Source: Kocuria palustris
GTDB taxonomy: Bacteria; Actinomycetota; Actinomycetes; Actinomycetales; Micrococcaceae
Length of the DNA stretch: 64,000 bases
Reading direction: 5' to 3'
Assembly: GCF_007666205.1 (NCBI RefSeq)
Contig: NZ_VDOR01000010.1
Span: 1 to 64,000 of the forward strand
The notes under the pieces are model-generated. The model was not told where the DNA came from. It searched no databases and saw only the letters and a list, made by a program, of their open reading frames with translations. The translations under genes were made by a program, and so were the position numbers. This document shows positions 61,046 through 64,000 of the stretch, piece after piece. The stretch's first letter is position 1. Each line of letters opens with the position of its first letter.

Positions 61046-61401
61046 CCTGAGCTCGTGCCCTGCTCCGCGCGACCGGCCGCTTCTCCACCCTTTCCCCCTC
61101 CTTCGCCCGCGCGACCGGCCGCTTCTCCACCCCTCCACCCGCGACCGGCCGGTTCTTCACCGGTTCCGCGGCGAATCGGTGACGTAGCGGCCACTCGAGG
61201 GGGATGCGGTGCGGAAGCGACCGCTCGATAGGGCAGCGGTGCGGAAGCGGCCGCTCGACGACGCTCCCGTCGTCGCGGCCGGCCCGTGGCGCTCGTCGCA
61301 TGAGCCGGATCACGTCCGCATAGACTCCTGGTGTCCCCTGCCCCGCCCCCGTCCTCCAGCCGGGGCGGCGGCATCGTCCCCTCCCTCACCAGGAGCCCTC
61401 C
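61046..61401. other. non-coding region with repeats before cstA
   Basis: 356 bases without a convincing gene. The first 215 hold five related repeats in two orientations (61066-61260). The last part is the cstA leader with CAGGAG at 61390-61395. Confidence 0.75.
61066..61260. repeat. GACCGGCCGCTTCTCCACC repeat array
   Basis: Two identical 25-bp copies (61066-61090 and 61108-61132) share the core GACCGGCCGCTTCTCCACC. A third, degenerate copy is at 61140-61161. Inverted relatives with GTGCGGAAGCGGCCGCTC and GTGCGGAAGCGACCGCTC lie at 61240-61257 and 61210-61227. Spacing is 42 and about 32 bp. It could be REP-like DNA, protein-binding sites or a structured RNA. Not recognised as a known element. 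Confidence 0.65.
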
Positions 61402-63723
61402 ATGAGCACCACCGTCACGCCGCCCGGGGCCGGCGGGCCCGGCTCGCCGGACCCGCAGACCGAGCTGCCGCCCGCCGCCGTCGAACCTGAGGTCCTTGAC
61501 GCCGAGCACTCGCGATGGACCCCGGCCAAGATCGCCCTGTGGGCGGCCATCGCGCTCGTGGGCGGACTCGCCTGGGTCATGCTCGCGATCGTGCGCGGGG
61601 AGACCGTCAACGCCATCTGGTTCGTGCTGGCTGCGGTCTGCAGCTACTTCATCGCCTACCGGTTCTACTCCCGGTTCATCGAGCGCAAGCTGGTCCAGCC
61701 CGACGACCGCCGCGCCACCCCCGCCGAGTACAAGGCCAACGGCCGCGACTACCTCGCGACGGACCGCCGGGTGCTCTACGGCCACCACTTCGCGGCGATC
61801 GCCGGCGCGGGCCCTCTCGTCGGCCCCGTCTTGGCGGCCCAGATGGGCTACCTGCCCGGCACGATCTGGATCATCGTGGGCGTGATCCTGGCCGGCGCGG
61901 TCCAGGACTACCTGGTGCTGTTCTTCTCGATGCGCCGCGGCGGGCGCTCCCTGGGCCAGATGGCCAAGGACGAACTCGGGCCGGTCGGCGGCTGGGCGGC
62001 GATCATCGCGACGCTCGTCATCATGATCATCATCGTGGCGATCCTGGCCCTCGTGGTCGTCAACGCCCTGGGCGAGTCCCCGTGGGGCGTGTTCTCGGTC
62101 GGGATGACCATCCCGATCGCCCTGTTCATGGGCGTCTACCTGCGCTATATCCGTCCGGGCAGGGTCCTGGAGATCTCGCTGGTGGGCTTCGCACTGCTGA
62201 TGCTCGCGATCGTGGCCGGCGGCTGGGTCGCGGAGACGGACTGGGGCGTCGCGCTGTTCACCCTGGACCGCGTGACGCTGGCCTGGTGCGTGATCATCTA
62301 TGGCTTCGTCGCCGCAGTCCTGCCGGTGTGGCTGCTGCTGAGCCCGCGCGACTACCTCTCGACCTTCATGAAGGTCGGGACCATCGTCCTGCTCGCGGTC
62401 GCCATCGTCGTCGTGCGTCCCGAGATCTCGGTGCCCGCGGTCTCGGAGTTCGCCGGACGCACCGACGGCCCCGTCTTCTCCGGCGCGCTGTTCCCGTTCC
62501 TGTTCGTGACGATCGCCTGCGGCGCCCTGTCCGGGTTCCACGCCCTGATCGCCTCGGGCACGACCCCCAAGATGATCGAGAAGGAGCGCCAGACGCGCCT
62601 GATCGGCTACGGCGGCATGCTCATGGAGTCCTTCGTGGCGATCATGGCACTGGTGGCCGCGATCTCGATCGACCGCGGGATCTACTTCGCCATGAACTCC
62701 TCGCCGGCGGCCACCGGCGGCACGGTCGAGGGCGCCGTGGCCTGGGTGAACTCCCTGGGTCTGGCCGGCGTGAGCGTGACCCCCGAGATGATCCAGGGCA
62801 CCGCCGACGCGGTGGGGGAGGAGTCGATCGTCTCCCGCACCGGCGGCGCCCCCACGCTGGCCGTGGGCCTGGCCGGGATCATGAACCAGTGGTTCGGCGG
62901 CGCATCGATGATGAGCTTCTGGTACCACTTCGCGATCATGTTCGAGGCGCTGTTCATCCTCACCGCGGTCGACGCCGGCACCCGTGTGGCCCGCTTCATG
63001 CTCACCGACTCGCTGGGCAACGTGATCCCGCGCTTCCGCGACCCCGACTGGCGGCTGGGAGCCTGGCTGACCACCGCGATCATGGTGGCGGGCTGGGGCA
63101 CGATCCTCATCCTGGGGGTGACCGATCCCCTGGGCGGCATCAACACGTTCTACCCGCTGTTCGGCATCGCCAATCAGCTGCTCGCAGCGATCGCGCTCGC
63201 GGTCTGCCTGACCATCGCGGCGTCCCGGGGGCGCTTCGGCTACCTGTGGATCATCATCGTGCCGCTGGCCTTCGACGTCGCCGTGACCGTCACGGGCTCG
63301 TGGCAGAAGATCTTCTCCTCGGATCCCGCGATCGGCTACTGGGCCAACAACGCGGCCTTCCGCCAGGCGCTGGCCGACGGGGAGAGCAGCCACGGCACGG
63401 CCCAGACCACCGAGGCCATGGAGGCGGTCGTGCGCAACACGACGGTCCAGGGGGTCCTGTCGATCGTGTTCGTGGTCCTGACGCTCACCGTCGTGATCAT
63501 GGCCGTCATCCGCACCATCCAGCACTACCGGGCCCACGGGAGGATCGGCGTGCAGGACCTGGAGGGACAGGCCGTCGGCCACGAGGACCCGTACGTCGAG
63601 TCCCGCTTCTACGCCCCGGCGGGCTTCGTCACGACGCCGTCGGAGAAGGAGCTCGCGCGGCGCTGGGAGCAGGTCCCGATCGAGCAGCGCACCCCGGGCG
63701 GGGTCACCGGCCACGGGCACTGA
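61402..63723 (+). CDS. cstA: carbon starvation protein CstA (peptide/pyruvate transporter family)
   Basis: 773 residues, about 16-18 helices. YKANGRDYLATDRRVLYGHHFAAIAGAGPLVGPVLAAQMGYLPGTIW-region, DYLVLFFSMRRGGRSLGQMAKDELG, and FHALIASGTTPKMIEKE are CstA hallmarks. E. coli relatives CstA and BtsT import peptides and pyruvate. Which applies here is open. AGGAG eight bases before ATG 61402. Followed by ybdD, the usual partner, with a strong hairpin in the 92-bp gap. Confidence 0.92.
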   Translation: MSTTVTPPGAGGPGSPDPQTELPPAAVEPEVLDAEHSRWTPAKIALWAAIALVGGLAWVMLAIVRGETVNAIWFVLAAVCSYFIAYRFYSRFIERKLVQPDDRRATPAEYKANGRDYLATDRRVLYGHHFAAIAGAGPLVGPVLAAQMGYLPGTIWIIVGVILAGAVQDYLVLFFSMRRGGRSLGQMAKDELGPVGGWAAIIATLVIMIIIVAILALVVVNALGESPWGVFSVGMTIPIALFMGVYLRYIRPGRVLEISLVGFALLMLAIVAGGWVAETDWGVALFTLDRVTLAWCVIIYGFVAAVLPVWLLLSPRDYLSTFMKVGTIVLLAVAIVVVRPEISVPAVSEFAGRTDGPVFSGALFPFLFVTIACGALSGFHALIASGTTPKMIEKERQTRLIGYGGMLMESFVAIMALVAAISIDRGIYFAMNSSPAATGGTVEGAVAWVNSLGLAGVSVTPEMIQGTADAVGEESIVSRTGGAPTLAVGLAGIMNQWFGGASMMSFWYHFAIMFEALFILTAVDAGTRVARFMLTDSLGNVIPRFRDPDWRLGAWLTTAIMVAGWGTILILGVTDPLGGINTFYPLFGIANQLLAAIALAVCLTIAASRGRFGYLWIIIVPLAFDVAVTVTGSWQKIFSSDPAIGYWANNAAFRQALADGESSHGTAQTTEAMEAVVRNTTVQGVLSIVFVVLTLTVVIMAVIRTIQHYRAHGRIGVQDLEGQAVGHEDPYVESRFYAPAGFVTTPSEKELARRWEQVPIEQRTPGGVTGHGH

Positions 63724-63728
63724 GGCGA

Positions 63729-63765
63729 GGGCTCGTCGCCGGGCGCGCGCCCCGGCGACGAGCCC
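63729..63765 (+). terminator. 15-bp hairpin between cstA and ybdD
   Basis: Perfect stem 63729-63743 with 63751-63765, 7-base loop, no U-tract. It could attenuate or stabilise the transcript so that the small partner is made at a different level. Confidence 0.55.
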
Positions 63766-63815
63766 GACCCGCGGGCGCCCGCCGAGCAGCAATGCAGAGA
63801 CGGAAGGAGCAGAGC

Positions 63816-64000
63816 ATGACCTCGATCCTGAGGGCCGCGTCCTCGCTGAAGCGGTTCGCCGACGGCGTCCTGGGCGCCGACAAGTACCAGCGCTACGTCG
63901 AATACCACCGAGCCCATGCGGGCGAGGGGGAGTCGCTGATGACCGAGCGGGAGTTCTGGCGCAGCTGGCAGGACTGGCAGGAGCGCCACCCGGAGGGCCG
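63816..64000 (+). CDS. ybdD: YbdD/YjiX family protein, partial at window end
   Basis: 61 complete codons visible, cut by the window edge. DKYQRYVEYHRAHAGEGESLMTEREFW is the family core (ADxYxxYVxHhxxxHPxxxxMsxxEFfr). Members are about 65 residues, so only the last few are missing. These small proteins are needed for activity of CstA/BtsT-type transporters. GGAAGGAG upstream of ATG 63816. Confidence 0.88.
   Translation, partial: MTSILRAASSLKRFADGVLGADKYQRYVEYHRAHAGEGESLMTEREFWRSWQDWQERHPEG

Overview
The window is about 70 percent GC with short intergenic gaps, purine-rich Shine-Dalgarno sites, many GTG starts and actinobacterial regulatory RNAs (a SAM-I/IV-clan riboswitch and a TPP riboswitch). 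It reads as the chromosome of a Gram-positive actinobacterium, most likely order Micrococcales. Genus cannot be decided from the sequence alone.

Positions 1-3938 look like the right end of an acquired copper island. It holds a truncated membrane acyltransferase-like gene, a P1B-3 copper ATPase (copB), a YdhK-type lipoprotein and a cysteine-rich four-helix copper storage protein. It ends exactly at a 3' half of a tRNA-Thr gene, the usual scar of integrase-mediated insertion. A second, diverged and more GC-rich copB-ydhK pair lies at 11125-14065. Both copB genes share a promoter with a C/G-tract palindrome typical of CsoR operators, but no csoR gene is in view. Between the two sets are an MFS exporter, a UvrA-like ABC ATPase, a GltS-type glutamate symporter, an AraC regulator and an orphan MerB-like protein with all three catalytic residues.

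14-37 kb is mostly metabolism and transport. It has a Bcr/CflA efflux pump with a divergent TetR regulator; an M20 amidohydrolase operon with a DUF5058 protein and a second membrane protein, divergent from a double-AsnC regulator; two DUF805 proteins; a POT peptide transporter divergent from a membrane O-acyltransferase with a SGNH domain; a RecQ helicase with a C-terminal phosphoribosyltransferase-like domain; tRNA-Ser(GCT); DoxX; a CDF metal exporter; an NCS1 permease; a prolyl oligopeptidase; and a large FAD/NAD(P) protein.

37-48 kb contains a secreted ExeM/NucH nuclease next to a secreted SLH-anchored 5'-nucleotidase, plausibly a DNA-scavenging pair. Two tandem amino-acid permeases follow, then an AsnC-type regulator divergent from ornithine cyclodeaminase. 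The same 9-bp palindrome lies before the first permease and between regulator and ocd, which suggests a small regulon.

48-64 kb is rich in sulfur and cofactor functions. MetY overlaps a CoA-binding protein; acetyl-CoA synthetase lies upstream of them; an FMN-dependent monooxygenase sits under the SAM riboswitch; and an MFS carrier sits under the TPP riboswitch, so it is probably a thiamine or thiamine-precursor transporter. Further on are a membrane acyltransferase-like protein, a double-hotdog acyl-CoA thioesterase, tRNA-Ser(TGA), a quinone oxidoreductase, a non-coding repeat array, CstA and the start of its YbdD partner. Most convergent gene pairs are separated by perfect GC-rich hairpins. 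No rRNA, CRISPR array, insertion sequence or integrase was seen.
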